Shown: positions 10,472 to 24,403 of the stretch, piece after piece | Layout: every line of letters begins with the position of its first letter | Numbering within the stretch: position 1 is the first letter of the stretch | Source of the DNA: Chlamydomonas reinhardtii | Taxonomy: Eukaryota; Chlorophyta; Chlorophyceae; Chlamydomonadales; Chlamydomonadaceae | Reading direction: 5' to 3' | Length of the DNA stretch: 64,000 bases | Assembly: GCF_000002595.2 (NCBI RefSeq) | Contig: NC_057013.1 | Coordinates: 820,501 to 884,500 of the forward strand | The notes under the pieces: model-generated | What the model was told of the DNA's origin: nothing | The model's database searches: none | The model's input: only the letters and a program-made list of their open reading frames with translations | Translations under genes and position numbers: made by a program

Positions 10472-13400
10472 ATGCCGCTTCTGTTTTTGTCGCTGCTGCA
10501 CAGCGCGCGCGAAGACGCCGACATGACAGGAGCTAGCGGTAATGGCTCGAAAGCCAGTAAATGGATTGATTTACGAAGCGACACGGTGACCCGGCCGACA
10601 CCGGGCATGAAGGTAACCCGGGCTGTGGTCTTCGCCGGCTTTGCGAATGCTGGTGTTGTCACGTCCTGTACGTTTGCATTGCCATCCTTCGGCTACGGCG
10701 GCGTGTAGAGTGGTGGCGTACGGTGGGGCTCGGACGGAACAGGTTAGGGTTTGGGGGCGACCGGTGCCACGCGCCGACGTAATAATACGACTCGGATGCC
10801 CCTCTGCCGTTTCTTTCCTGGCAGGCGGCCATGATGGACGCCGAGGTGGGGGACGACGTGTGGGGAGATGACCCGACCGTTAACGAGCTACAGGTGCGGG
10901 TTCGTGTATGGGATACGGGGCGTGTGACTGCAGGTGGCTAGGAGCACAAACGTACAGGTGTTGAGAACGTGCTGGATAGCTGGGTTCGCACGCAGCTGCA
11001 CCCGCCCCGCTGTGTCCCCTAGACTCCACCATCCGTACCCCCGCCAACCTCCGCAATCCACCTCAACCCACCCCCCGTGGCTGCTGCCCTCCCGCCCTCC
11101 TCTGGCCCCCAACTTAGCCGCTGCCCGCCTGCCCGCCCTCCTGCCTGCCCGCCCCCCTGTCCTCCTGCCTACACCCCCTCAGGCCTACGCGGCCCAGCTG
11201 TTCGGCAAGGAGGCGGCGCTGTTCTGCCCCAGCGGCACAATGACCAACCAGATAGCCATCAAGGCAGGTGCCGGGGGCCGGGGGGCGGGGGCCTGGAGCC
11301 GCGTCGTGCTGCGGCTGCGGTGCAGGGACGGCGCGAGCCAGTGCAACGCCGCAGTGCTGCAGTGGGCCGCCGCGCTAACGTGCTGGCCAGGCCCCCAGCT
11401 ACGGCCTGCGGCCGGAACTATTACCTAGTTGCGACGTCCCCCTTCGTTTCGTGTGGGTGTGGGTGTTCGTGGACACTACCGTAAATATGTGCCGACTTGC
11501 ATATCTATATTCCACTCAGTCGAATGCATTGCACAACGATTCCGGTACGCACGCGGACACACGCGCAGGTCCACACGCAGCCGGGGGATGAGCTCATCTG
11601 CGCCGACAACGCACACATCTACCTATACGAGGGCGGCGGCATCGCATTCAACTCGGGTAGGTAGGCCGGCAGGAGTGCCTGCGAGGTGCGGGTGCGTGGG
11701 CAGGTTGGCACGGCTTGCATCCGGGCGGTACTCGCGTTCAGCGCCGCCTTGTAGCCCAAATCCCAACCGCAAGTTCTTTATCATAAGTAAAGCAGTACCG
11801 TCCTCACGATCCGCTTGCCTGGCCCACCGTCCCCAAGTCCCTAAACCCATTCCGCCACCGCCCCACCCCGAACCGCCCCACCCCGTTCCATTGGGCCCGG
11901 GCACATGACCCCCCCTCCAGGTGTGCAGCCCAAGCTGCTGCCTAGCGACCGCGGCCGCATCTCCGCCGCCCAGATCGCTCAGTCCATCAACATGGTGCGT
12001 CTAGCAACCGGCTGCTGTGCACGTGTGCGCTGCCTGGACAGCCATGTGACTTGGTTGCCGTGTGGCTGTTTGATTGTAAATGCCTGCTGCCGTGGCTCGT
12101 AGAAAGGAGCTCGGGGCTATTGTGCCTACCGGTGCCTGTTGATGTCTAGAGGAAAAGCGCCCACCCCACACCAGGCCTCGTTCCCGCCTGGGCACGCACA
12201 GCCCCCCACCTATATACACACACTGCAACCATGCACGCACACACACGCACACACGCACGCACGCACGCACACACACACGCACACACACACACGCGCGCGA
12301 ACACACGCGAACATACACACACACACAGCAACCAACCGGCGGGCTGTCGTTTCGTTTCTTTCGGTGTGCAACAACAAACCGCCTGTGTCTCGCCCCCTGC
12401 CGCCCCCTGCAGGAGGACTCGCACTTCCCCACCACTCGGCTGGTGTGCCTGGAGAACACGGCCAACAAGGGCGGAGGCGCCTTCTACAGCCTGGAGCAGA
12501 TGCAGGTGGGGGCGCGGGTGCGGGTGCGGGGGTGGGGGCGTCGTCGTAATATGCAAGTATGAAGTGCCGGCATCCAGTAGGAGCAGCAGGAACACACCGT
12601 TGGGGGGGTGAGGCCGGTTCGCGCGGCCGGGGGTATCCTGCAGCCGACATAGGCATAAGGCTCTTGAGTTTAGCTATCTGTGCTTCTTGTAGTGGTGCGG
12701 GATGGTATCCTTGCAAATTGCTAGCTGCACGACATTAGTGCTGAATGTGTGTGCCTGTGCGCTTTTCGCCTCCTCCTCCGCCTCCGCCTCCTCCTCCTCC
12801 TCCACAGGCCATCTCGACGCTGTGCCGGGAGCGCGGGCTGCGGCTGCACCTGGACGGGGCGCGGCTATTCAACGCCTTCGTGGAGGCCGGGTGGGTGCGC
12901 GCAAGCCGGCGGGCTGGGAAACAGACCGCAGCATACACCGGGACTGCTCCAGGGATGCGCGCGCACGTCCAACAATGCAACCCCCTGTCCGCTACAGCGC
13001 ACACCCCACCATACCCCTCTCACCTCACGCCCCCCTGTCGGCCCCCTGGCTTTCTGATGATGGGGGGACGCTTTCGCTGGGCTCGGGCCTGTAACCCCAC
13101 CCCGCATCCTTCCGCCCGCTTCCCGCTGCGTGTGCAGGTACGGCCCGGGTCAGGTGGGGCCGCTGTTCGACTCCATCTCCATCTGCCTGTCCAAGGGGCT
13201 GGGCTGCCCGGTGGGCTCACTGCTGCTGGGCACTGCAGACTTCATCCGCCGGGCACACAGGTAGGGAGCAGTTGGTGGCGGTAGTGGAGACCGAGTTCTC
13301 GATGATGCACAGACGGTGTTGCGCCCGCAGTAGTTCATGTCACCAACCAACCAACGATGTGTGTGTGTGTGCCCACCGTCCTGCGTGTGCCCACTGGCGC

Positions 13401-14323
13401 ATGTGCAGGATCCGCAAAGTGCTGGGCGGCGGCATGCGGCAGGCTGGCTTCCTGGCGGCTGCGGGGCTGTACGCGCTGCAGAACAACGTGGAGCGGTGAG
13501 TGGGATGTAAGGCGCCGGTGTGCGCCGTGTTGATGCGCAAGCTCAACGCTGCGATGCCTGTGTGCCAGATTCCGACCCATTGCACAGCCTCGCGCACACG
13601 CTGGCTCTCGAACTGCCACTGCCGGCACTGACACGCCCGGCACGCCCCTGCAGCCTGCGTGACGACCACCGCCGTGCCCGCCGCCTGGGGGCGGTGCTGT
13701 CGGCTCTTCCGTACGTGGGCGCGGTGGCGCCAGTGGACACCAACATCGCCATCTTCACGCTGGCGCAGGGCTGGGACGCCAAGGTGGGGCACACGGGGTG
13801 GGATAGGAGGAATGGGGTGGCTGCTGAGGGAAAGCTACGAGTGGGACCAGTCTGCGGACTGGTCGTGGGGTAACAAGGCATTCGAGACGCGTGGTGGCAG
13901 GGCAGGCGGATGGGAGGCCTGCTGCCATTGCGCCGTGGTGGCTCATGCACGGCTGTGCGATGGAGCGTCTTGACACTCAGCACGGCAAACGCGCACACGC
14001 AGGCGATCGTGGAGTCGCTCAAGAGCCGGCACATCCTCATTTCCACAATGGCACCCGGGGTTCTCCGCCTGGTCACGCACCTGGATGTGGGTGATGAGGA
14101 CATCGACGCGGTGGTGGACGCGTTGCAGCAGCTGGCGGCCACAGGCGAGGGCAAGGCGGCGGCGGATGGAGCCACCGCCGGGGGCAAGGCGGGCGGCGGT
14201 GCCGTGGGCACGCAGGGCGGCTTGAACGGCTCGGGTGGGTGCGGCTACGGTGCCAGTCCGGCGGCGGTGGCGAGCGGCGCGGCGGCGCCGGGCGCAAACG
14301 CCGGCACGGGCAGCAGCGAGTAA
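10472..14323 (+). CDS. THA1: Low-specificity L-threonine aldolase
   Basis: PLP enzyme that splits L-threonine (or allo-threonine) into glycine and acetaldehyde. Exons: 10472-10612, 10825-10893, 11183-11263, 11569-11656, 11921-11994, 12413-12505, 12808-12890, 13138-13260, 13409-13495, 13654-13783, 14003-14323; 429 aa, all phases fit. Signatures: [15 protein letters not shown] at the start, [47 protein letters not shown], and [16 protein letters not shown] with the PLP-binding Lys. The third intron begins with GC instead of GT. The last ~70 residues are an Ala/Gly-rich extension not found in bacterial homologues. A second Met at 10523 could also start the protein. UGUAA motifs near 14892 and 14911 are candidate poly(A) signals. 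Confidence 0.94.
12230..12330. repeat. (CA)n-rich tract
   Basis: Interrupted CA/CGCA repeats in the sixth intron region of threonine aldolase (11995-12412), about 80 nt before the acceptor. Confidence 0.8.
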
Positions 14324-15051
14324 TGGTTGCTGAAGTAAGGAGTATTATGGCTTGTGGTGACAATATGGTATACGCCCGGTAGAGCTTAGGCAGGCAGCAG
14401 GCTAGGCAGCTGTCCTAGACAGCTTGGTGTTGAAAGGTGGAGGCTTGGTGTTGGGGATCGTGCAAGAGAAGAGATGGAGAGCGTTGCGTGAGTTTGTGGT
14501 ACGGTAAGAGGCAACGAGAGCTGTGGGCTTCTTATTCACGTCAGTTTTATGTGTATCAATGTGGATGGCTGGGTGCATGGAGCGGCGTGGGGCTCTGCGC
14601 CATGCTTGTGAGTACCCGCGCACCGTGGCCGGCCTAGCAGACGGGTCCGACTGTCCGTGGCCTGCGGCTGTATCATAGACCACTTGGTGCACGGCATATA
14701 AGGCCCTGCGGGTTACAGAGTCACTGGCGGCCACGCACGTCAACACGGGACCGCGTGGTGCCTGCAATTTCCGGTGGACAACTCTCAAGTTCGGAGGGGA
14801 TTTCATTATATGAGCCGTTGTGGCGGCGCACCCGCCTCGAGGCAGACCGGCACAGATGACAGCTCCGGTATTCGTTAACCGGTGTGAGATGGAGCTTTGT
14901 AACTTATAAGTATGTAAAACGCAGTGCGCAGTAAACACAAACCGCAACTCCCCGGTGCCGTGCACAGAACAACAGTCACAATGTTGTGGTCGTCAACTCA
15001 CGTCCCACCCATGCATGTACGTGCGTGCATCATGCATTCACAGCCCTGACC
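14324..15051. other. 3' region between convergent genes
   Basis: The threonine aldolase and NLR-like genes converge here, so this stretch should be mostly 3' untranslated sequence. TGTAA motifs on the + strand occur near 14892 and 14911. No independent gene was recognised. Confidence 0.5.
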
Positions 15052-17265
15052 TTATCTTGTTGGCCCCGCCGTCGGCAACTGCTCCCACACCCGCACTGCG
15101 CCATCAACGCCGGCGCTCACAACCCGGCGGCTGTCCGCCCCCCAGCTAGCGCTCAGCACGCTGCGCACGTGCCCCTTGAGCTGCGCCCGCCGCCGCCAGC
15201 ACACGCCCACCACCGCCCCAACACCACCGCCGGCCCCAGCCTTGCCTTCCGCGCAGCACTCCCACACCGCCACGCCCTCACTTCCCGCCGTCAGGAGCAT
15301 CCTCGAATCCCGACTGAATGCCACACAAAACGTGGTGCCGGGATCATCAACCGCCGCCACGTCTACACGCTCCCGGCTCGCGGCATCAAACACCACCAGC
15401 CCCGCCTCCCGCACCGCCGCCGCCACCCACCGCCCGTCACCCGACGCCGCCACGCCCGTCACCCAAGGCAGGCCGCTCTTGTTGCACGACAAATTTGCCG
15501 TACAGGTTCGCGCCGCCACGTCAATCTCGTGTACGTCACCGTCGTAGTTGCTGCAGTACAGGCGCGTGCCGCACGGGCTCCACGCCACGGCGCTGTAGGC
15601 TGTGGCGTAGTCCCCCGCAGTGCTGATCAGTGCCAGAGCCTTCGCCCCCACGGCGCCAGCTGGCAGCTCACCTCCGTCACCAGCACCAGTAGCAGCCGCG
15701 CCCGCCGCCGCGACGCGCCACAGTGAGATGCGGTTGCCTTTGCACACGGCCGCCAGCGTGGCGCCGTCGGACGAGTACGCCAGCCCGCGCACCTCCCTGC
15801 CGCGGTGCTCCACCTCACTCAACACGGTACCGTCACCAACACGCCACACCCGAACCGTTGCGTCATCATGCCCCGCGGCGACCGTGCGACCGTCCGGCGC
15901 GAAGGCGACGCAGGCGATGGAGCTGCTCCAGGGCCGTTCCAACAGGTGTAGCAGCCGGCCGGAGGCGACGTCCCACAGCCGCAGGCGGCGGTCTTGTCCG
16001 CCAGTGGCGATGACGCCGCCGCAGCGGCTCACCGCGACTGCCTGCAGCTCCCCCGCCGGCTGCTGCTCCGCATCGCGCCTCGCTTGCTCCGCATCAGCTT
16101 CTGTCCCCGATTCGCTTGGGTTGGTTGGTACTGGTGCTGCGGCCGCGACCGCAGCCGCGGCCGCGGCCGCGCTTTCCAGGACCTGTGCAGACACCTCCCA
16201 GAGGCGAGCGGTACCGTCCCGTGACACAGACGCCAGCAGCAGCCCTTGCCCGTCTGGAGCAGCGGCGGTAGCATCCGGCCCCGGGCCCAGCGGCGCCCAA
16301 GCCACTGCCGTCACCTCGTTCGTGTGTCCGCGCAGCGAGGACACGCAGGTACCGCTGCGCGGCTCCCACACCCGCACCACGCCGTCGATCGTGCCCACCG
16401 CCAGCAGCGGCATCGCGCCCGCGGCCCCCCTGGCTGCCGCTTCCGGCGCGGCCACTCCTGCTGCTGCCGCAACGGATGAAAGCGGCCGTGGTGACCAGGC
16501 GACGCACTTGACGCAGCGGCCCGAGCCGTCGGCGGCTGCGGTGTCGTTGGGCGTACGCAGCCGGGCCAGCAATGCGCCGGTGGTCGCGTCCCTGAAGGCA
16601 GGCAGGCAGGAGACACATCATTAAGAACAGGGGTCAGACACAGGATACTGAAAGAGGACAGAGCGCATGAAGAGCATATGAGATTGGATAAGTACACCGC
16701 TTTAGTAGCGCGACAAGAACACCTACCAAACGGCGGCGCTTTCATCGTAACTGCCGGTGGCAATAAAGCGTCCGTCTGGGGAGTAGTCAACTGCCATCAC
16801 GGAATTGCTGTGCGCCTGACTTAACGTCAGTAGCACGGGCGGCGGCGGGCCGGCGTTGGCAGCAATGCTGCTGGCACCGCCGTTGGCGGGCGGAGCCCCG
16901 TTGCCGCCGTCACCGCCACCTCCAAACAGGGCCTCCCAAGGGTGGCTCGCGCCGTTGCTGGCGCCGCCATTGCTGGCCGCGACCGGCGCGGCCTGAGGCA
17001 TGAACAGTGACTCCAGAGGCGAAGGGGCGGGGGCGGGGGCGTCTGCCGCCTTGTGCTGTGCGGGCGCCTGCTCGGCCCGCACGGCGAAGAGCAGCTCATC
17101 AAAGGACACCATGCCGTCGCCCTTGAGGTCAAGCCTGCAATGAATGAGCACGCGCGGCCGCGCTTTTTGTTAGTAATTACACGTGGCTAAGGGCTGCCGC
17201 GTCATGGTGTCTAGGCTAGGTTGCTGGGGGAGGTTGTCTGTTATTGTCCATGGCAATCTGCACAC

Positions 17266-17297
<32 letters not shown>

Positions 17298-18259
17298 ACC
17301 CCTCCCCCCCCACACACACATAGCGTCAGGGCGTGTTTCCTTTGTCCGTGTGCTCCCTAAGCAGCGTCAGAGCACTGCTCACTACACACACTCACTGGCT
17401 CATGTGCGTCATGACGAACCGCAGCTGCTGCTCGCTCAGCCCCGGCACACAGTCCAGCAGCAGCCGCGCCAGCTCCCGCGGATCCAAGCGGCCCTCACTG
17501 GCGGCGGCGGCGGCGCCGCCAGAGGCAACGGCGGCGGCGCCAGGGGCAGCGGCAGCAGCGGCAGGGGCCGCGTCGCTCGTGCCGTTGGTGCTGGGCCGGG
17601 CGCTGGCGGCTGTGACGTGGCGGCGGAAGGCGGCGCGGGCGGCGGCGGGGTTGGCTCGACAGTGGTCCGTCACCAGCCGCAGCGCGGCCTGCAAGCAACA
17701 GGGTGGACAGCAGGATGTGACACATGAGGTAGCAGGACAGGAGGATCGTGTGGCGACGCTCTGCTGACCCAAGGTCGCAGGTAGGTGGCAACAGAGAGCT
17801 GCCGAGCCTAGGCCTAGGCTAGGGGCTTACCGCCCCGTCACGCAAGCATACGCCCTGCTCCTGCCCCCGAGCCCCCGGGCGCAATCTTCAAGCCACACCA
17901 TCTTCCACCCACCTTGACCTCGCTGGTCTCCAGCATTGCCGCCGTGCCGCCGGACGCGCCCGCCTGCACCTTATCCACACCCGCCTCCGCCCGCCGCTCC
18001 TCAGCCACCCGCCGCGCAGCCACAACCCACATGCGGGTAGCCTCCAGAAATTCGCGCTGCGTCACGGATCGATCCTCGTTGGAGTCAATGATCGCCATGA
18101 TGTATTTTATCTCCGAGGAGCTGACTCCGGGCACCAGCTTTTTGACCAGCTTTGCCAGCTCCTCCGCCTCCAGGGTGCCGCTGCGGTCGGCGTCGAAGGC
18201 CTCAAACATGGCAGAGAAGCGCACCTGTGTGTGTATGTGTTGTATGTGTTGTGTGTGTG

Positions 18260-18300
<41 letters not shown>

Positions 18301-18479
18301 GTGTGTTTGTGTTGGACAACGAAATGGGAACGAGGTGGGGTATGCGTATGAGGGCAAAGCTCACTGCGAGCCCAAAGTAAACAAGAGAACCGTAGACCGC
18401 ATGTAAGGTCCGTACACGGCTGTTAAGGGCTCGCGGGACATCTCCCTTCCCCTTGTGCTTTCTAACACGAATAGCGGGT

Positions 18480-18552
<73 letters not shown>

Positions 18553-21500
18553 GCGGGCAGGAGCACGCTGCCGTTAGCTGCCGGCTCGCCCCCTCCCATC
18601 GCCCCGCACCCACCCGGTTCTCCTTGAGGTAGCGGTCCAGACCGCCAAACACGCCGTCTAGCACGTGGCCCTCCACCAGCTCCAGCCAGCACCCCTCGTC
18701 CGCAGCCCCGGATCCACCCAGCCCCTCCAGGCGTGTCTCCGGCTGCCGCCAGCGCCCCAGCAGCTGGGGGTAGGTGTCAGGTCCCATGTAGCCTGCAGCG
18801 GCGGCAGTAGCAGCAGCGGTAGCGGCAGCAGTGACGGCGGCGTCAGTGGCAGCGGCAGAGCTTGCAATGGCCTGAAGCGAATGGCTGATGCAGCAATGGT
18901 CTCGTCCTGCTTACATCCTGTTCCCGCATTCGTACATTACACACGCGCCGCAAGGCGCACGCACATACACACGCACGCACACATGCCATGCCTTCCCTTG
19001 TGCTTTGTCGCCGCATGGCGTCATGATAAGTGCACAGCCTAGCTCACGCACGCACCCGCATACACGGCGCCGCTGGCCCTGTGCAGCAGGTACCGCCGCC
19101 CCTCCCAATTCAGCGGCTCCAGGCTCCAGGGTCCCAGGCCGCTGCCGCCCGCAGCAGCAGCACCAGCGGCGGCGGGGGCGGGCGCGGGCGTGACCGGAGG
19201 CGCGTCAGCACGACCTGTGTCGGCAGGGCAGGGGCGAGCGTGTGTGTGTGTGGGGGGGGGGCACCTCAAAGGACATGGCGCGGCTTTCTGTGCTTAAGCG
19301 ATGCATGTGGACTTGCCTGGCTACCAACAGGCCAGCCATTCCCAACCTTTGCCCCTTGTTCCCTGCCCCGATGATCCCCAACCCGGCACCGTGCCGTGCT
19401 CACGCCGGAGTTCTTCCACGTCGTACACGACCAGGCTGCGGTCCCCGGTGCCGTTCATTTCGCCCAGCTCGCCGTTGTTCGCCACCAGCCTCCGGCCGTC
19501 CGGGCTGAAGGCGGCGCAGCGGTAGCCGGGCAGCCGCGCCAGCCTGCGCACCCGCACCTGCTGCTGGCTCCCACTGCTACTGCCTGTGCTGGTGCTGCTA
19601 CTGCCATGTTGAAGCTGTTGTGCGACTGCCACGGAAGCGGAGGACGCGGAGGCAGGTGACTCCGTCACCTCCCAAAGGCTCAGCTGCCGCTTCGCGCTGT
19701 TGTCTTCGACCAGTGCGATCAACCGCCCGTCGGCGCTGTAGGCGATGGCGGTGCCGCCGTTGAAGCCGAGGTGTGGGTCTGCGGCCTGGGGGCTGCTGGC
19801 TGCGCCCTGCTCCGTCAGCTGGGCCACCTCCCCGCCCGTGGCTGTGTCCAGAATCTGGGCGGGTGCGGGCGTGAGAGAAGGCGGAATAGCACTCAGATGG
19901 ATAGCGGGATAGAATGGCGACGTCGCGAAGCAACAGGGAAATGCTGGAAAAGGGGAGGGGGCAGGGCGCAAGTGACTGACAGCAACACGAAAGAGACCGG
20001 GCATGCCGCATGCGGCAAAAGCCACGTCTTATATCTTAAAGTCGCATCTAAGCAACGCGCCTTGCTCCTTCACGCTCGCTCACTCACCAGGGCGATCCGG
20101 CTGGTGGTGAGTGCGATCTGGCGACCGCCCGCCCGGCAGTACGACAAGCCCCTGATGGAGCCGCCGCCGTGGTGCGGCCGCAGCGCTGCCAGCTGGCGCC
20201 CCGTGGCGGCGTCCCACACACGCACGTCGCCGCCGTTACCCGCGGTTGCCAACTGTATAATACCGTATAGTGATGGAAGGTGGGGGCAGGAATGAGTTGG
20301 GGCAAGTTGGCGCAATTGGGCGGTGCTGAAGGTGATGGCAAGTACGGCATGCGGTGCCTTCTGCTCCGTGTGCCCACCATCGCCGCCCAGCACCCGCGCA
20401 CCCACCTGCTTGCCGTCTGGGCTCCACTGGACGCACTCCAGCCCAGGGCTTGCAGTCGGCGGCCCGGCAGGGGGCCCGCTGCGGCGCGGTTGGCTGCTGG
20501 CGTCGTTGGCCTGTCGGGAGGGGAGGAGGCAGGAGCAGGAGGAACGCACACCGCGGCAGCGTTGAGGCCAGCAACAACGCGTTCCAGTTGTCTGAATACG
20601 GTAACGCGAGCTGGACACACGTGAGCCGTGATGTTCCTGCACGCACCTGCAGCACGGCCATGCACGGCGGCCAGGACTGCAGCGACCTCGGCAGCACAGA
20701 CACGCAGCGCCAGTCGTGGCCGCGGTACGCCGCCGCCGCCAGCCGGTGCAGCGCGCAGGAGATGGGCGTGGTGGCCAGTACCTGGCCCACGACCCAGGAG
20801 GATCCAGAGGATCCAGCATCAGGATCCACCGCGCCGGCACCCCCGGATCCAGATCCAGCTGCCTCCGCGGCTGCTGCCAGGGCCTGCAGCCTGTCCTGCT
20901 CCGCCCGCAGCCATCTCAGCACGTCGTGGCACAGCGGGCTGGGGGCGGCCAGCGCGGCCAACGCACCGATGAGGTCGGGCGCGCAGCCCGCCGCCACCAC
21001 CGCCCGCAGGAACCCAAAATCCCCCACCAGCACCTCCAGCGCCAGGCGGCACTGCTGCTGGCCGCCGGCTGTAGCACCGGCAGTGTCCTCACCGGCGGCA
21101 GTGGTGGCGGCTGTAGCAGCCGCGTTGGCTGCAGCCACTAGGTGTGCCGCCGCATACTTGAGCGTGTAACGCAGAGAGCTGCTGGACGCGCCGAACAGTG
21201 CTACTGTCGCTTCGGTTTCGCCGGTGCCGGTGCTACTGCCGGTGGGGGCTGTAGCCGGGGCCTTGGAGGCCTCGGCGGGGGCCTGGGAGTGGCGCTGCCA
21301 CAGCCGTGCGAGATGTAGTCCCAGGCGGGCGTGCCCGGCTGCGAGGCACACGGCGAAGGCGCCGCTGGCACTGGGGTTCAACAGCCACTCGCCCAGCGTC
21401 TTGTGCACCTGTGAGCATCGGCGTACGGCAGTAGAGCACATGCACGAGCGTGTTCATAAATGGACTCCGCGGGTTCAGCGGGCCCAACCGGGCAGAGCCC

Positions 21501-23493
21501 CCCCGCCCGCCCACGCACGCACCCACCCGCTACCACCATCCACGCACCCACCCCCCGCCCACCCGCCCTCACCATGTGCAGGTGGTGGTCCTCTACGCCG
21601 AACAGCACCGGGTGGCCGGGCAGCGCGGGCACGGCGCCGCCCAGACCCAGCTGCTGCACCAGCGAGTGAGACAGCGGCCTGCAGCGGGGCGGAGGGGGGG
21701 AGGGGGAGGGGACGCGGAAGAGAGGGAGGTGGTGGAGGAGGTGTGCAGGACGTGTGCAGGAAGTGGGGTAGTCGATGCGGGATCGGGAAGAGGGCACAGC
21801 GTCGACTGGTGTTCGTAGTATGGGAGGCGTGCAAAGGGAGGTGTGGATCGGTGGGCGATGCCGCGCCATCGTTGGCCGGCGTTGTTTGCCCTAATGCCTA
21901 GCTTGGCCGAGATACTTTCAAACTCCAAACTCACTCTTTCGCCGCCATGATCACCGCAATGAGCTCCGTGACCTGCGTCGCCGTCACGTTCGCCGACTGC
22001 GCCCGCCAGCCGTTGCTGCTGCTACTGCCTTGGACGCCGCCGCCCTCCAGCCGCGCATACGCAGCCTCAAACACACGCCGCAACAGGGCGTGTGCGTCCG
22101 ACAACATCGGCGCCCGCCCCCCCGGCAGTAGCAGCTGCTCAGCATCCGTGCCGCCCCCGGCTACTGCCGAGGCGATTGTGTAGTACACCATGACGCCTCC
22201 AGCAGCCTCCGAGCTGCTACTGCCGGTGGCCGGGGCGCGCAGCGCCGACGGCTGTAGCAGCGTCACGGCGCCGCCGAAAGCACGGTGCAGCGCTGGCAGC
22301 ACTTGGCCGGTCGCTGCGTCGGGGCGGGTGGTGGCCATGAAGCGGACGCAGCTCGGCAGCCGCGGCAGTAGCGTGGTGAGCACCTCGAGTGCCTTGTTTC
22401 CGCACACAGTGGGGCACGATACCCCCGGCTCTCCCGAGCCACGGCCACCGCCACTGCTCGTGCTACTGCCGTTTGCGCCAGCCGCCGCGGCAGTAGCGGC
22501 TGTAGCAGCAATGGCTGCCAGCTGCTGCTCCAGTGGATCTGCCTCATCCAGGGCGTCGATCAGGATGAGGATGGGCTGCGAGGTGGAGGCGCGGCCCTGC
22601 AGCAGCGCGCCCTGAAAGGCCACGAGCGGCTGTAGCAGCAGCATCTGAAAGGCCTTCTCCGGCTCTTGAAGGGCCGCCACCGCCTTCACGTCTAGCCCCA
22701 GGAGTACAGCACGAACCTCCGGTAGCCTGTGGGCGCACGCGCAAAGCCGCAAAATAGATCAGCACAGGTGCCTCTGCTTTCATCCGGACGATCGGATCGA
22801 ATTGCTGCGCGGTCTGCTCTAAACCGCCACTACAAGCTCTGCAGCAAGTAGCAAACTACCGTGTAGGATAACGCGCGCCAATGCCAGTCGCCAATGATAC
22901 GAAATCCAAAGCTCACTTCTCTGCCAGCTGGAAGGCGATGGACTTGATCATGCGGACGGGATCCAGCCGCCGCGCATCGCTGTACTTGAGGAAGTGGTAG
23001 GCCACCGCGCACCCTGGGGGCAGCAGACTTCCACGCTGGCCCGCACTGCTGTCCTCCACACCCTCGGCACTACTCCCGCCAGCCGCGGCCGCCGCCAGCT
23101 GCGCTGACACTGTGCTCTTGCCCTCGCCCGCGCCGCCCACCACACACAGCAGCCGACTGCTACCGCTGCTGCTTCCATCGCCGACGCTGGGGCCACCGCC
23201 CGCCTCCAGCCAGCGGCGCAGCGGCTCCCAGTGCCAGTGTGTGCCGCCGGCCCGGGCCGCCAGCTTGCGCACGTCCACCCGGTAGCTCAGCGGCTCCAGT
23301 AGCACCTGCTCATAGGACAAACGTCATAGAATACGTGTGTGTCATCACATGCGGAGTCAGTTGACACGTTTGTGCAGGTGTGAGCTTGTCCGCCGCCCTG
23401 ACTTCCAGACCCAGTGTCAAGCCAACGGCGCCCCGGCACTGCCCGAGAGCTCCCAGCAATCCAGCCAGCCAGCCACCACACGCGCTCCTCCCT

Positions 23494-23578
<85 letters not shown>

Positions 23579-24349
23579 TGTCGCGTTCCTCTGATTTGCG
23601 CCATAACCTGTACTGACTTTGGGCCCACCCTCCCCATGCCGCTGCCCCGCGGCATCGACGTCCCCATAAGCTGTGCGTGTACTTGGACCTGGTGCTACAT
23701 GGCCGCATGAGGGGAGTACCTAGCGTGTGCCGCCTCCGTCACACCATGGAGTGGGGAGCGGGGGTTTTTCCCCCGCCAGCCCATGGTGCTGACACCCCAT
23801 TTGCATTTGCCGTCATGCATGCGCCCATGCCGTCCCCCGCCTGTTTACTTGCTCGTGGTCGCCCACCCTCCGTCTCTTTCCTAAATCGCGCAACCCCTAG
23901 TATAGTTAATTGGGCTGGGACTGGGCTGCGTGTTTGCTCTTGCTCGTCGCGCGCCGCCGCGCTAACATGTTCCTTCGCTCTTGTTCGTGACACTCCCCTG
24001 CTGCCGCCCTGTGCTCTGTTGTTTTCTTATTCGCTCGTAGGTGAGAATTTCATCGAGGATTGGGCGGGAGCTTGGACTTAGCGGCCAGGAGTAGCGACGC
24101 GGAGCTAGGAATCGTAGGAGTGCCTGGGCCTCACGGTACCGTGAGCACATGCATGGGTTTGCACCCTTGAGAGCGTGTGGACACTAATTCCCCCTCGAGG
24201 TTAGAGTAGCGGGGGTTGCGCGATTTCCGGTTGGTAAGACCGGCGGCTCACCGCAGCAGGTATGCGAGGTAACTTAAGGTAACATCCGTAAACCGTCGCT
24301 TTGCTGCATCGCATACACTGTCTTTGCGCAACGTTTTCCTTGTGCTCTT

Positions 24350-24403
<54 letters not shown>

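Noticed and set aside
15052-19269. Separate EF-hand/WD40 gene starting near 19.27 or 18.79 kb
   Set aside because: The Met near 18787 lies just after a good acceptor, and the upstream exons join in phase with conserved sequence on both sides, so one gene is simpler. Transcripts could still overturn this.
23498-23575. CRISPR-like repeat arrays
   Set aside because: All repeat arrays in the window are simple microsatellites or minisatellites without spacers, and the genome is eukaryotic.
23306-24402. Hidden exon in the 1.1-kb NLR-like intron 5
   Set aside because: The flanking exons already join in phase 0 and no conserved block was found inside, so none was added.
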